Shown here piece by piece: positions 39,001 through 49,053 of a stretch of 64,000 nucleotides of DNA. The stretch covers positions 42,300,090 to 42,364,089 of the forward strand of contig OZ038382.1 of the NCBI GenBank assembly GCA_964036045.1, written 5' to 3'. The DNA comes from Eutreptiella sp. 'Long Island Sound 2002' (taxonomy: Eukaryota > Euglenozoa > Euglenophyceae > Eutreptiales > Eutreptiaceae). A program made the position numbers and the translations under genes. The notes under the pieces were generated by a model. The model did no database searches, was not told the origin of the DNA, and saw only the letters and a program-made list of their open reading frames with translations. Each line of letters opens with the position of its first letter. Position 1 is the first letter of the stretch.

Positions 39001-42000
39001 CACACCAAGCCATACCATACCATGCCAAGCCAAGCCAGCCATGCCTTGGCTTGACGAGACGAGGCGAGCGAGCGCGCGCGCGCGGGGGTGGCGGGGGGTG
39101 CAATGGCAGTGTGGGTGTGTGGTGGCAGTGGACCAGAGCGAAAACTTCAACGGGTAGGGCGAAAGGTGCCACTTTACGAAAGCTCACGTACAGCCTAGCC
39201 AACCACCACGCAGCAACCTGAAAATCCAATAAATGTGGCGTACCAAAATGAAACTTTTTTGCAAAAATATGGAACATGCCCCTTCTAAATTTTCTTCTAA
39301 TGCCTTCCCGGAACGCTGAAGGGGGAGCTGCAATAACTTGACAGAAAGTCCCGAATTCAATTTTGAGATATTGTGTCGGCAAGTATCACCACACTTCATT
39401 ATGAAAGCACCTGGCTCTCACACCAAGCCATACCATACCATGCCAAGCCAAGCCAGCCATGCCTTGGCTTGACGAGACGAGGCGAGCGAGCGCGCGCGCG
39501 CGGGGGTGGCGGGGGGTGCAATGGCAGTGTGGGTGTGTGGTGGCAGTGGACCAGAGCAAAAACTTCAACGGGTAGGGCGAAAGGTGCCACTTTACGAAAG
39601 CACGCGTACAGCCTAGCCAACCACCACGCAGCAACCTGAAAATCCAATAAATGTGGCGTACCAAAATGAAACTTTTTTGCCAAAATATGGAACATGCCCC
39701 TTCTAAATTTTCTTCTAATGCCTTCCCGGAACGCTGAAGGGGGAGCTGCAATAACTTGACAGAAAGTCCCGAATTCAATTTTGAGATATTGTGTCGGCAG
39801 GTATCAGCACACTTCATTATGAAAGCACCTGGCTCTCACACCAAGCCATACCATACCATGCCAAGCCAAGCCAGCCATGCCTTGGCTTGACGAGACGAGG
39901 CGAGCGAGCGCGCGCGCGCGGGGGTGGCGGGGGGTGCAATGGCAGTGTGGGTGTGTGGTGGCAGTGGACCAGAGCGAAAACTTCAACGGGTAGGGCGAAA
40001 GGTGCCACTTTACGAAAGCACGCGTACAGCCTAGCCAGCCACCACGCAGCAACCTGAAAATCAAATAAATGTGGCGTACCAAAATGAAACTTTTTTGCAA
40101 AAATATGGAACATGCCCCTTCTAAATTTTCTTCTAATGCCTTCCCGGAACGCTGAAGGGGGAGCTGCAATAACTTGACAGAAAGTCCCGAATTCAATTTT
40201 GAGATATTGTGTCGGCAAGTATCACCACACTTCATTATGAAAGCACCTGGCTCTCACACCAAGCCATACCATACCATGCCAAGCCAAGCCAGCCATGCCT
40301 TGGCTTGACGAGACGAGGCGAGCGAGCGCGCGCGCGCGGGGGTGGCGGGGGGTGCAATGGCAGTGTGGGTGTGTGGTGGCAGTGGACCAGAGCGAAAACT
40401 TCAACGGGTAGGGCGAAAGGTGCCACTTTACGAAAGCACGCGTACAGCCTAGCCAACCACCACGCAGCAACCTGAAAATCCAATAAATGTGGCGTACCAA
40501 AATGAAACTTTTTTGCAAAAATATGGAACATGCCCCTTCCAAATTTTCTTCTAATGCCTCCCCGGAACACTGAAGGGGGAGCTGCAATAACTTGACAGAA
40601 AGTCCCGAATTCAATTTTGAGATATTGTGTCGGCAAGTATCACCACACTTCATTATGAAAGCACCTGGCTCTCACACCAAGCCATACCATACCATGCCAA
40701 GCCAAGCCAGCCATGCCTTGGCTTGACGAGACGAGGCGAGCGAGCGCGCGCGCGCGGGGGTGGCGGGGGGTGCAATGGCAGTGTGGGTGTGTGGTGGCAG
40801 TTGACCAGAGCGAAAACTTCAACGGGTAGGGCGAAAGGTGCCACTTTACGAAAGCACGCGTACAGCCTAGCCAACCACCACGCAGCAACCTGAAAATCCA
40901 ATAAATGTGGCGTACCAAAATGAAACTTTTTTGCAAAAATATGGAACATGCCCCTTCTAAATTTTCTTCTAATGCCTTCCCGCAACGCTGAAGGGGGAGC
41001 TGCAATAACTTGACAGAAAGTCCCGAATTCAATTTTGAGATATTGTGTCGGCAAGTATCACCACACTTCATTATGAAAGCACCTGGCTCTCACACCAAGC
41101 CACACCATACCATGCCAAGCCAAGCCAGCCGTGCCTTGGCTTGACGAGACGAGGCGAGCGAGCGCGCGCGCGCGGGGGTGGCGGGGGGTGCAATGGCAGT
41201 GTGGGTGTGTGGTGGCAGTGGACCAGAGCGAAAACTTCAACGGGTAGGGCGAAAGGTGCCACTTTACGAAAGCACGCGTACAGCCTAGCCAACCACCACG
41301 CAGCAACCTGAAAATCCAATAAATGTGGCGTACCAAAATGAAACTTTTTTGCAAAAATATGGAACATGCCCCTTCTAAATTGTCGCCTAATTCCTTCCCG
41401 GAACGCTGAAGGGGGAGCTGCAATAACTTGACAGAAAGTCCCGAATTCAATTTTGAGATATTGTGTCGGCAAGTATCACCGCACTTCATTATGAAAGCAC
41501 CTGGCTCTCACACCAAGCCATACCATACCATGCCAAGCCAAGCCAGCCATGCCTTGGCTTGACGAGACGAGGCGAGCGAGCGCGCGCGCGCGGGGTTGGC
41601 GGGGGGTGCAATGGCAGTGTGGGTGTGTGGTGGCAATGGACCAGAGCGAAAACTTCAACGGGTAGGGCGAAAGGTGCCACTTTACGAAAGCACGCGTACA
41701 GCCTAGCCAACCACCACGCAGCAACCTGAAAATCCAATAAATGTGGCGTACCAAAATGAAACTTTTTTGCAAAAATATGGAACATGCCCCTTCTAAATTT
41801 TCTTCTAATGCCTTCCCGGAACGCTGAAGGGCGAGCTGCAATAACTTGACAGAAAGTCCCGAATTCAATTTTGAGATATTGTGTCAGCAAGTATCACCAC
41901 ACTTCATTATGAAAGCACCTGGCTCTCACACCAAGCCATACCATACCATGCCAAGCCAAGCCAGCCATGCCTTGGCTTGACGAGACGAGGCAAGCGAGCG

Positions 42001-44806
42001 CGCGCGCGCGGGGGTGGCGGGGGGTGCAATGGCAGTGTGGGTGTGTGGTGGCAGTGGACCAGAGCGAAAACTTCAACGGGTAGGGCGAAAGGTGCCACTT
42101 TACGAAAGCACGCGTACAGCCTAGCCAACCACCACGCAGCAACCTGAAAATCCAATAAATATGGCGTACCAAAATGAAACTTTTTTGCAAAAATATGGAA
42201 CATGCCCCTTCTAAATGTTCTTCTAATGCCTTCCCGGAACGCTGAAGGGGGAGCTGCAATAACTTGACAGAAAGTCCCGAATTCAATTTTGAGATATTGT
42301 GTCGGCAAGTATCACCACACTTCATTATGAAAGCACCTGGCTCTCACACCAAGCCATACCATACCATGCCAAGCCAAGCCAGCCATGCCTTGGCTTGACG
42401 AGACGAGGCGAGCAAGCGCGCGCGCGCGGGGGTGGCGGGGGGTGCAATGGCAGTGTGGGTGTGTGGTGGCAGTGGACCAGAGCGAAAACTTCAACGGGTA
42501 GGGCGAAAGGTGCCACTTTACGAAAGCACGCGTACAGCCTAGCCAACCACCACGCAGCAACCTGAAAATCCAATAAATGTGGCGTACCAAAATGAAACTT
42601 TTTTGCAAAAATATGGAACATGCCCCTTCTAAATTTTCTTCTAATGCCTTCCCGCAACGCTGAAGGGGGAGCTGCAATAACTTGACAGAAAGTCCCGAAT
42701 TCAATTTTGAGATATTGTGTCGGCAAGTATCACCACACTTCATTATGAAAGCACCTGGCTCTCACACCAAGCCATACCATACCATGCCAAGCCGAGCCAG
42801 CCGTGCCTTGGCTTGACGAGACGAGGCGAGCGAGCGCGCGCGCGCGGGGGTGGCGGGGGGTGCAATGGCAGTGTGGGTGTGTGGTGGCAGTGGACCAGAG
42901 CGAAAACTTCAACGGGTAGGGCGAAAGGTGCCATTTTACGAAAGCACGCGTACAGCCTAGCCAACCACCACGCAGCAACCTGAAAATCCAATAAATGTGG
43001 CGTACCAAAATGAAACTTTTTTGCAAAAATATGGAACATGCCCCTTCTAAATTGTCGCCTAATGCCTTCCCGGAACGCTGAAGGGGGAGCTGCAATAACT
43101 TGACAGAAAGTCCCGAATTCAATTTTGAGATATTGTGTCGGCAAGTATCACCGCACTTCATTATGAAAGCACCTGGCTCTCACACCAAGCCATACCATAC
43201 CATGCCAAGCGAAGCCAGCCATGCCTTGGCTTGACGAGACGAGGCGAGCGAGCGCGCGTGCGCGGGGGTGGCGGGGGGTGCAATGGCAGTGTGGGTGTGT
43301 GGTGGCAGTGGACCAGAGCGAAAACTTCAACGGGTAGGGCGAAAGGTGCAACTTTACGAAAGCACGCGTACAGCCTAGCCAACCACCACGCAGCAACCTG
43401 AAAATCCAATAAATGTGGCGTACCAAAATGAAACTTTTTTGCAAAAATATGGAACATGCCCCTTCTAAATTTTCTTCTAATGCCTTCCCGGAACGCTGAA
43501 GGGGGAGCTGCAATAACCTGACAGAAAGTCCCGAATTCAATTTTGAGATATTGTGTCGGCAAGTATCACCACACTTCATTATGAAAGCACCTGGCTCTCA
43601 CACCAAGCCATACCATACCATGCCAAGCCAAGCCAGCCATGCCTTGGCTTGACGAGACGAGGCGAGCGAGCGCGCGCGCGCGGGGATGGCGGGGGGTGCA
43701 ATGGCAGTGTGGGTGTGTGGTGGCAGTGGACCAGAGCGAAAACTTCAACGGGTAGGGCGAAAGGTGCCACTTTTCGAAAGCACGCGTACAGCCTAGCCAA
43801 CCAACACGCAGCAACCTGAAAATCCAATAAATGTGGCGTACCAAAATGAAACTTTTTTGCAAAAATATGGAACATGCCCCTTCTAAATTTTCTTCTAATG
43901 CCTTCCCGGAACGCTGAAGGGGGAGCTGCAATAACTTGACAGAAAGTCCCGAATTCAATTTTGAGATATTGTGTCGGCAAGTATCACCACACTTCATTAT
44001 GAAAGCACCTGGCTCTCACACCAAGCCATACCATACCATGCCAAGCCAAGCCAGCCATGCCTTGGCTTGACGAGACGAGGCGAGCGAGCACGCGCGCGCG
44101 GGGGTGGCGGGGGGTGCAATGGCAGTGTGGGTGTGTGGTGGCAGTGGACCAGAGCGAAAACTTCAACGGGTAGGGCGAAAGGTGCCACTTTACGAAAGCA
44201 CGCGTACAGCCTAGCCAACCACCACGCAGCAACCTGAAAATCCAATAAATGTGGCGTACCAAAATGAAACTTTTTTGCAAAAATATGGAACATGCCCCTT
44301 CTAAATTTTCTTCTAATGCCTTCCCGGAACGCTGAAGGGGGAGCTGCAATAACTTGACAGAAAGTCCCGAATTCAATTTTGAGATATTGTGTCGGCAAGT
44401 ATCACCACACTTCATTATGAAAGCACCTGGCTCTCACACCAAGCCATACCATACCATGCCAAGCCAAGCCAGCCATGCCTTGGCTTGACGAGACGAGGCG
44501 AGCGAGCGCGCGCGCGCGGGGATGGCGGGGGGTGCAATGGCAGTGTGGGTGTGTGGTGGCAGTGGACCAGAGCGAAAACTTCAACGGGTAGGGCGAAAGG
44601 TGCCACTTTACGAAAGCACGCGTACAGCCTAGCCAACCACCACGCAGCAACCTGAAAATCCAATAAATGTGGCGTACCAAAATGAAACTTTTTTGCAAAA
44701 ATATGGAACATGCCCCTTCTAAATTTTCTTCTAATGCCTTCCCGGAACGCTGAAGGGGGAGCTGCAATAACTTGACAGAAAGTCCCGAATTCGATTTTGA
44801 GATATT
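25175..44806. repeat. 836-bp dimer periodicity (A/B monomer alternation) within the left block
   Basis: Two linked variants alternate. Type B units carry TTGTCGCCTAATGCC and are followed by ATCACCGCAC at the start of the next unit; type A units carry TTTTCTTCTAATGCC and are followed by ATCACCACAC. Alternation is nearly regular from 25593 to about 39373 and returns at 41045-43553. Before about 25 kb the block is almost all type A. Confidence 0.8.
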
Positions 44807-45150
44807 GTGTCGGCAAGTATCACCACACTTCATTATGAAAGCACCTGGCTCTCACACCAAGCCATACCATACCATGCCAAGCCAAGCCAGCCGTGCCTTG
44901 GCTTGACGAGACGAGGCGAGCGAGCGCGCGCGCGCGGGGGTGGCGGGGGGTGCAATGGCAGTGTGGGTGTGTGGTGGCAGTGGACCAGAGCGAAAACTTC
45001 AACGGGTAGGGCGAAAGGTGCCACTTTACGAAAGCATGCGTACAGCCTAGCCAACCACCACGCAGCAACCTGAAAATCCAATAAATGTGGCGTACCAAAA
45101 TGAAACTTTTTTGCAAAAATATGGAACATGCTCCTTCTAAATTGTTGCCT

Positions 45151-45153
45151 AAT
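45151..45153. repeat. Target-site duplication AAT, left copy
   Basis: The satellite reads GCCTAAT and then the transposon begins. Uninterrupted monomers read GCCTAATGCC at this place. Confidence 0.85.
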
Positions 45154-45154
45154 A

Positions 45155-45164
45155 GGGTTTCCCT
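45155..45164 (+). repeat. Left terminal inverted repeat, 10 bp
   Basis: GGGTTTCCCT matches perfectly the reverse complement of 50484-50493. A subterminal TACGCGTA follows at 45167-45174, and the same palindrome sits at 50455-50462 on the other side. Confidence 0.85.
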
Positions 45165-45179
45165 GTTACGCGTAATCGA

Positions 45180-45415
45180 TACGGCAGGATACGGCAGGAT
45201 ACGGCAGGATACGGCAGGATACGGCAGGATACGGCAGGATACGGCAGGATACGGCAGGATACGGCAGGATACGGCAGGATACGGCAGGATACGGCAGGAT
45301 ACAGCAGGATACGGCAGGATACGCAGGATACGGCAGGATACGGCAGGATAAGGCAGGATACGGCAGATACGGCAGGATACGGCAGGATACGGCAGGATAC
45401 GGCAGGATACGACAG
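45180..45415 (+). repeat. 10-bp subterminal minisatellite, left (about 24 units of ACGGCAGGAT)
   Basis: Nearly perfect head-to-tail units, with single-base losses near 45323 and 45365 and substitutions near 45303, 45351 and 45411. It begins only 26 bp inside the transposon end. The same unit in the same orientation recurs near the right end. Confidence 0.95.
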
Positions 45416-45799
45416 GGTCCAAAATATCTGCTTGTTTGCACTACGAAAACAACTATTTTGCGTTCATTCAGCGTTTGGTGGTATTTCATACTGTTCTTGC
45501 ATGCCTATTGTGACTTTCCCGGCTGACAACCCGCTTCATGTACACCAATTATTCGTTTCAAAAAAGAAGAAGATTGCTACCTGCTTCCTGAGCTTGGTGG
45601 TTTTTCATCCTGTTCCTGCGTGCCCATTGTGCTGTTTCTGTTTAGGTTGACAACCCGCCTTGCTGCACACCAATTCTCGGTTTTGAAAAAGAAAATGATT
45701 GCTACGTGATTGCGTACGAAACACTTCCTGTGCCCCAAAACACAAGATGCACGAGCATAAAAAAAGACAATCACATCATTGCAGCCTGTACTATTATGG
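45416..45799. repeat. Non-coding transposon DNA with a 119-bp tandem duplication
   Basis: Two diverged copies begin near 45471 and 45590. Shared marks are TTGGTGG, CCTGTT/ACTGTT before CCTGC/CTTGC, GACAACCCGC, CACACCAATT/TACACCAATT and GATTGCTAC, spaced by 119 bp. This segment is downstream of the transposase stop, so it may form its 3' untranslated region. No gene is seen. Confidence 0.75.
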
Positions 45800-46603
45800 T
45801 TATAGACCTTCGGTGTACCTCTGCTCCATGTTATGTAGGTTACAGCAGAAAATGAACAGGCCGGCAAGGAAGTCGTAGTTATACGGGCGCCCGGGAGCCT
45901 CATCACGGCCGTTCCAGAATCGCCACTTCTTAACATTGCTGAAAACATTCTCCACTAGATGACGGCCTTCATTGATCATCTGGTTGTAATGCACCATGAA
46001 CCAGGTCAATCGGCCATCCCCCCCGGCCACACGGCAGAACATGTTGTCCGCAGTGCTGTAGTGACAGTCACCGAGGCGGAAGTCAGGCCGAGGACCATTA
46101 AAGTTCCAGGGAATGGATGCATCCATGTCCGCCGTCATCTCAGCATCGGTGGCACGGGGCGGATACCACCACGAGCAGGCAATGACCTCGCGCCCCCAGT
46201 TGATCATGGCATTAAACACGAGCGCATGCCCGCGGTAAGTGGGTTTGTCGAACCAGAACAGCTCCCGGTCTACCGGGTGCGAAGGTGACTGGATGGCCAC
46301 ATGCGTGCTATCGACGATAGCAGACACATGGCGGTGAATTGGATGACTGTTTTGGTGGAATTCCCATCGGCGTTCAAAAGCATCCGTGAACGTATCCCAC
46401 AGGTGAGCCCGTTGTGACACGTCACGTAGTACTTGGATACAGTAGTCCCGACCAATTCCCAATGTCCTCGCACATGCAATCTGGCTGTACCCCAATCGCA
46501 GGAAAGAGATTGTAATTACAAACTCCTCTAATGTGAAAATGGAATTTGCCACCAGGAACAGCAGAAATCCCATTCTGTACCCGGTGGCATTCATGAGCGG
46601 CAT
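45800..46603 (-). CDS. PIF/Harbinger transposase (DDE endonuclease)
   Basis: Catalyses excision and integration of the element by binding its ends and cutting DNA in the nucleus. The frame is open from 46675, but codon 46675-46673 is TTG. The first ATG is at 46603-46601, giving 267 aa (residue 25 of the 291-codon open frame; numbering below uses the open frame). Residues 48-86 look like a helix-turn-helix (TLEEF...GYSQIACARTLGIG). Catalytic residues are D122 in AIVDSTHVAI, D203 in RLGDCHYS and E242 in RHLVENVFSNVKKWR, the usual D-D-E contexts of the DDE_Tnp_4/HARBI1 family, followed by a closing LFIFCCNLHN helix. The core is intact, with no stop or frameshift. It is somewhat shorter than typical 350-450 aa relatives, so a 5' exon may be missing. 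It diverges from the RING gene across a shared 0.6-kb spacer. Confidence 0.88.
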   Translation of the reverse strand: MPLMNATGYRMGFLLFLVANSIFTLEEFVITISFLRLGYSQIACARTLGIGRDYCIQVLRDVSQRAHLWDTFTDAFERRWEFHQNSHPIHRHVSAIVDSTHVAIQSPSHPVDRELFWFDKPTYRGHALVFNAMINWGREVIACSWWYPPRATDAEMTADMDASIPWNFNGPRPDFRLGDCHYSTADNMFCRVAGGDGRLTWFMVHYNQMINEGRHLVENVFSNVKKWRFWNGRDEAPGRPYNYDFLAGLFIFCCNLHNMEQRYTEGL

Positions 46604-47208
46604 TGCTGCAAGTGGAGCGCAGTGCGGGGAGTCGCCGCTATCAGAACGATCCACAGAGATCCACGTAAACTTCAAGACTCAAGGACTGAAGAACTTAAAT
46701 GATTGAGCAGTGCAGAAACGATATAACAACAGCGGAAAAAACATTCTAATAGTGCTAATGTAACTAATGAGTAACATTCTTCTTTCATTGTCTCAGATAT
46801 GTGCTGTCTATGAAATCAACAGTGAGGGCAACGAAGCAATCTATGGCTCTTGGCGGGAACAGTGTTTGATGGTCCTCCACTCTTAAGGAGTGTCAGTGAA
46901 GCGCTGCCATCCATGATTCTTGCGAGCCGGGCCAAGTGACGTGAAAGGTGCTGATGGTGCTCCACTCTTAATGAGTCTCAGTGCGGCGGATGACAGCACT
47001 GCCAACAATGCCCACAAGGTTCACGATGTGGTACACGCTTCCACCCCTTTGTGCAGGGCGTCCATCATATGAGGCGACGCCGCGACAAGGGTTCACGCTG
47101 TGGTACACGCTTCCATTCCTGTGTGCAGGGCGTCCAACGTGAGGCGACGCCGCTACAAGAGTTCACGCTGTAGTACACGCTTCCTCCCCTCTGTGCAGGG
47201 CGTCCAAC
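46604..47208. promoter_or_regulatory. Divergent intergenic spacer with tandem repeats (candidate bidirectional promoter)
   Basis: It separates the two oppositely oriented transposon genes, so both promoters are expected here. A duplicated GATGGT-CTCCACTCTTAA-GAGT-TCAGTG motif occurs near 46868 and 46951 (83 bp apart). A 70-72-bp unit beginning TTCACG-TG--GTACACGCTTCC is repeated three times at about 47020, 47092 and 47162. An AT-rich stretch lies at 46700-46790. No experimentally typical promoter element was recognised. Confidence 0.5.
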
Positions 47209-47217
47209 ATGAGGCGT
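47020..47217 (+). repeat. 70-72-bp tandem triplication upstream of the second transposon gene
   Basis: Each unit holds GTACACGCTTCC, then TGTGCAGGGCGTCCA, then ATGAGGCG or a variant of it. Starts are at 47020, 47092 and 47162. The third copy supplies the ATG at 47209 of the SANT-like frame, so the start codon of the gene arose inside a repeat unit. Confidence 0.85.
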
Positions 47218-47364
47218 GTGCGTGGGCAGAGAACTACGGATTCATTCAAAAGATTGTTGCTTTGCATCTTCAGCCGCACTGGCAGAAACTTCAAGCGCAT
47301 TTGCGAGGTGCTGCCCAACAAGTACACGCCTCAATGGATAGCGGCGCGCATTGGGCCGCATTGA
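47209..47364 (+). CDS. Myb/SANT-like N-terminal segment (51 aa) ending at an in-frame TGA
   Basis: ATG at 47209 opens a 51-residue frame closed by TGA at 47362-47364, and the same frame stays open from 47365 to 49053. Residues 9-49 have the spacing of a Myb/SANT three-helix domain: a hydrophobic first helix (FKRLLLCIF), then RTGRNFKRICEVLPNKYTPQ and a recognition-helix-like WIAARIG. PIF/Harbinger elements normally encode a Myb-like partner of the transposase that binds the ends and aids nuclear import, which fits this place. The TGA may be a disabling mutation, a readthrough site, a sequencing error or part of an unrecognised intron. I saw no splice pair that keeps the SANT motif whole. The domain assignment is by eye and moderate. 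Confidence 0.55.
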   Translation: MRRVRGQRTTDSFKRLLLCIFSRTGRNFKRICEVLPNKYTPQWIAARIGPH

Positions 47365-47373
47365 CGTGGCAGT

Positions 47374-49053
47374 TTGCTTGGTGATGATGTTTGGTACGCC
47401 GTGTATTGGGACTACAGTGATCTGCCGTCGGACACCTGGAAACAAACTGCCAGATCACTGTGGCTGGCCATGCTGTCTGAGAGAGGGGTGACGCCCACCA
47501 CTGCAGATCAAATAAAGTTTGATGTCTTTGTCACCAGTTTGCAGGATGCGCCTGCGTGGCGAGAACAAAAGAAATTGGAAAAGGCTGAGCGTGCAAGCCA
47601 GAAGGAGGCGTCTGCCGATGCGCACGCTCTTGGTCTTGGCCCCAGCTCATTGGAGAGGCGGAAGCACACACTGGCCAGCTACCTCATGGGTCTGAATGCA
47701 GTGGGCCGGCAGCCAAGCACAGGGACATGGCGCCCCACCAGTGGTCCTGCACCTCAGCGGCGCTGCAAGGCACCGGGTGGCACATGCTACGCGCCAGTGC
47801 CAAAGAACTGCAGCAAGGGAATGTGCACACCGCACTGCCTGAGCTTCCAAATTGCCTATGCACAGCGGTTTGCAACTTGTACGCCATGCAAATACAAAAA
47901 GTCTGGAGTTCGACACAGGCACACACCACGTGCCACTGATGCAACAGAGCTCGCACCTTGGATTGGGGACTGGCAGGGTCATTTGGATGAACCTCGCTGG
48001 AGGCACGTCGCGCAGAATGAGGAGGATGAAAATCAGGACAGTGACACCAGTTCTGTGATTGATGAGAACCCACTTGCTCAGCCAGAGAGGTTGACTCAGC
48101 CGCAGCCATTGACTCAGCCGCAGACGTTCTCAGCACGAGCACCGCGGACACAGGACCTGCCACCAGATCATGCGGAAGAGGAGACCGTTGAGGCCTACCT
48201 AGAGAGGCTGTTGGGTTCAGCTCCGCGGCGCAATTCCCTGCCCAGACGCCCGGGTGACACGCCATCTGAAGATGCTGATTTTGCAGAAGCGCAGACCGCG
48301 AATTTGCTTGATGACTTACAGCAACCGCCGCCAGCAGAGCGCAGGCCCTCGGCGGATAGCGGCCGGTACATTGTGGAAGCCCCGAAGAAGAACTATCACT
48401 GCATTGTGTGCTATTGCTTTCTGTTGAACACTGCAGTTCTGCCTTGTGGACACACGATCTGCACAGACTGTGCAGGGAGGATCAGCCGGTGCCCACTGGA
48501 TCGTACTGTTTTCGTTGCTGCCAACACCCCCAGGAACCGCGCTGTTCAGGATGCTGTGGAAGAATTTCTGCTGTCGGAAGGGGCTCGTACTGCAGGCGCG
48601 ATACTGGCAGCAGCAGGAGCTGCAATATTCTCTCTGGGATCCACAACAAGACCACTGACGAATCCGGATGCCATGCGACAGGCCAGATTGCGAGCCTTCA
48701 TGCACCTGTTGCCACGGGATCCTCCTGGTGAACTAGCAGCAGATCCTCCTGATGCAGCAGCAGCGTGTCTTGATTCAACATGCTCCCAGATACCAGCGCC
48801 AGCAGTGATTTCCAGAACGAAGGCTTCGTTGGACTCTGAGCGGTTGCGACAGCGGGAATGGAAGTGCACAACAGTGCAGCGTCGTGTGGAGCGGTCTGAG
48901 CAGCCACGTGCAGCAGCTGGAACATTGGTGCACGTCATGTTCAACGACGGCTGGTACGAGGGCCTGGCCGGTGGCGGTACTGTTGAATTCGGCGATGGAA
49001 CAAGATTTCCCTGGAGCCGCATCCGCACCTGGCATGCAGCCAGCGACCACTAA
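47374..49053 (+). CDS. RING-finger protein of the transposon (second ORF, about 560 aa)
   Basis: Likely a transposition accessory factor with possible E3 ubiquitin-ligase activity; the role is inferred. The frame opens at 47365 right after the TGA. Codon 47374 is TTG and the first ATG in frame is 47470 (residue 33), so the natural start is probably the upstream ATG at 47209. Residues 131-172 form a cysteine cluster (C131, C138, C146, C151, C155, C169, C172) that could bind zinc. Residues 236-250 are QP-rich repeats. A RING finger lies at 343-376 (C343, C346, C358, H360, C363, C366, C373, D376), a C3HC3D type with Asp as last ligand. Residues 518-553 (VMFNDGWYEG...VEFGDGTRFPW) look like a Tudor/SH3-like barrel as in chromatin readers. 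No internal stops. A RING in the second protein of a Harbinger element is not the standard layout I know. It ends with TAA. Confidence 0.75.
   Translation: MLGDDVWYAVYWDYSDLPSDTWKQTARSLWLAMLSERGVTPTTADQIKFDVFVTSLQDAPAWREQKKLEKAERASQKEASADAHALGLGPSSLERRKHTLASYLMGLNAVGRQPSTGTWRPTSGPAPQRRCKAPGGTCYAPVPKNCSKGMCTPHCLSFQIAYAQRFATCTPCKYKKSGVRHRHTPRATDATELAPWIGDWQGHLDEPRWRHVAQNEEDENQDSDTSSVIDENPLAQPERLTQPQPLTQPQTFSARAPRTQDLPPDHAEEETVEAYLERLLGSAPRRNSLPRRPGDTPSEDADFAEAQTANLLDDLQQPPPAERRPSADSGRYIVEAPKKNYHCIVCYCFLLNTAVLPCGHTICTDCAGRISRCPLDRTVFVAANTPRNRAVQDAVEEFLLSEGARTAGAILAAAGAAIFSLGSTTRPLTNPDAMRQARLRAFMHLLPRDPPGELAADPPDAAAACLDSTCSQIPAPAVISRTKASLDSERLRQREWKCTTVQRRVERSEQPRAAAGTLVHVMFNDGWYEGLAGGGTVEFGDGTRFPWSRIRTWHAASDH

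Larger units (their letters stand above)
5625..45153. repeat. 418-bp tandem satellite array, left block (93 complete monomers)
   Basis: Head-to-tail copies are directly visible. Taking the recurring GTGTCGGCAAG as phase mark, copies begin at 5996, 6414, 6822, 7240 and so on to 44807: 93 complete units plus partial ends. Most units are exactly 418 bp; variants of 406-410, 417, 419, 420 and 422 bp come mainly from a 10-bp deletion (TAATGCCTTC) and from length changes in the CG run. Each unit contains a CCATA/CCAAG pentamer-derived stretch, a 9-bp inverted repeat (CAAGCCAAG/CTTGGCTTG, 10-base loop), an alternating CG run, G-rich DNA, an AATAAA, and a GAATTC in nearly every copy. Copies differ by only a few bases, which indicates recent homogenisation. 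Open frames of 88-143 codons recur in every unit on both strands but stay within units and show no protein signature. Confidence 0.98.

Noticed and set aside
5625-45153. CRISPR-like array
   Set aside because: The repeat is 418 bp with no unique spacers, and the context is eukaryotic.
45151-45154. TAA as the target duplication expected for PIF/Harbinger
   Set aside because: The right flank reads CCCCAATGCC, so a TAA duplication would need a mismatch; AAT is exact on both sides.
44820-45422. 200-codon minus frame running from satellite into the 10-bp minisatellite
   Set aside because: It is a chance fusion across the transposon border; the Pro/Tyr/Ser-rich part is just the translated 10-mer.
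47100-47384. 94-codon plus frame overlapping the start of the second transposon gene
   Set aside because: It is a different frame over the 70-bp repeats and the SANT-like segment. The SANT-like reading in the other frame is protein-like and continues into the RING frame.
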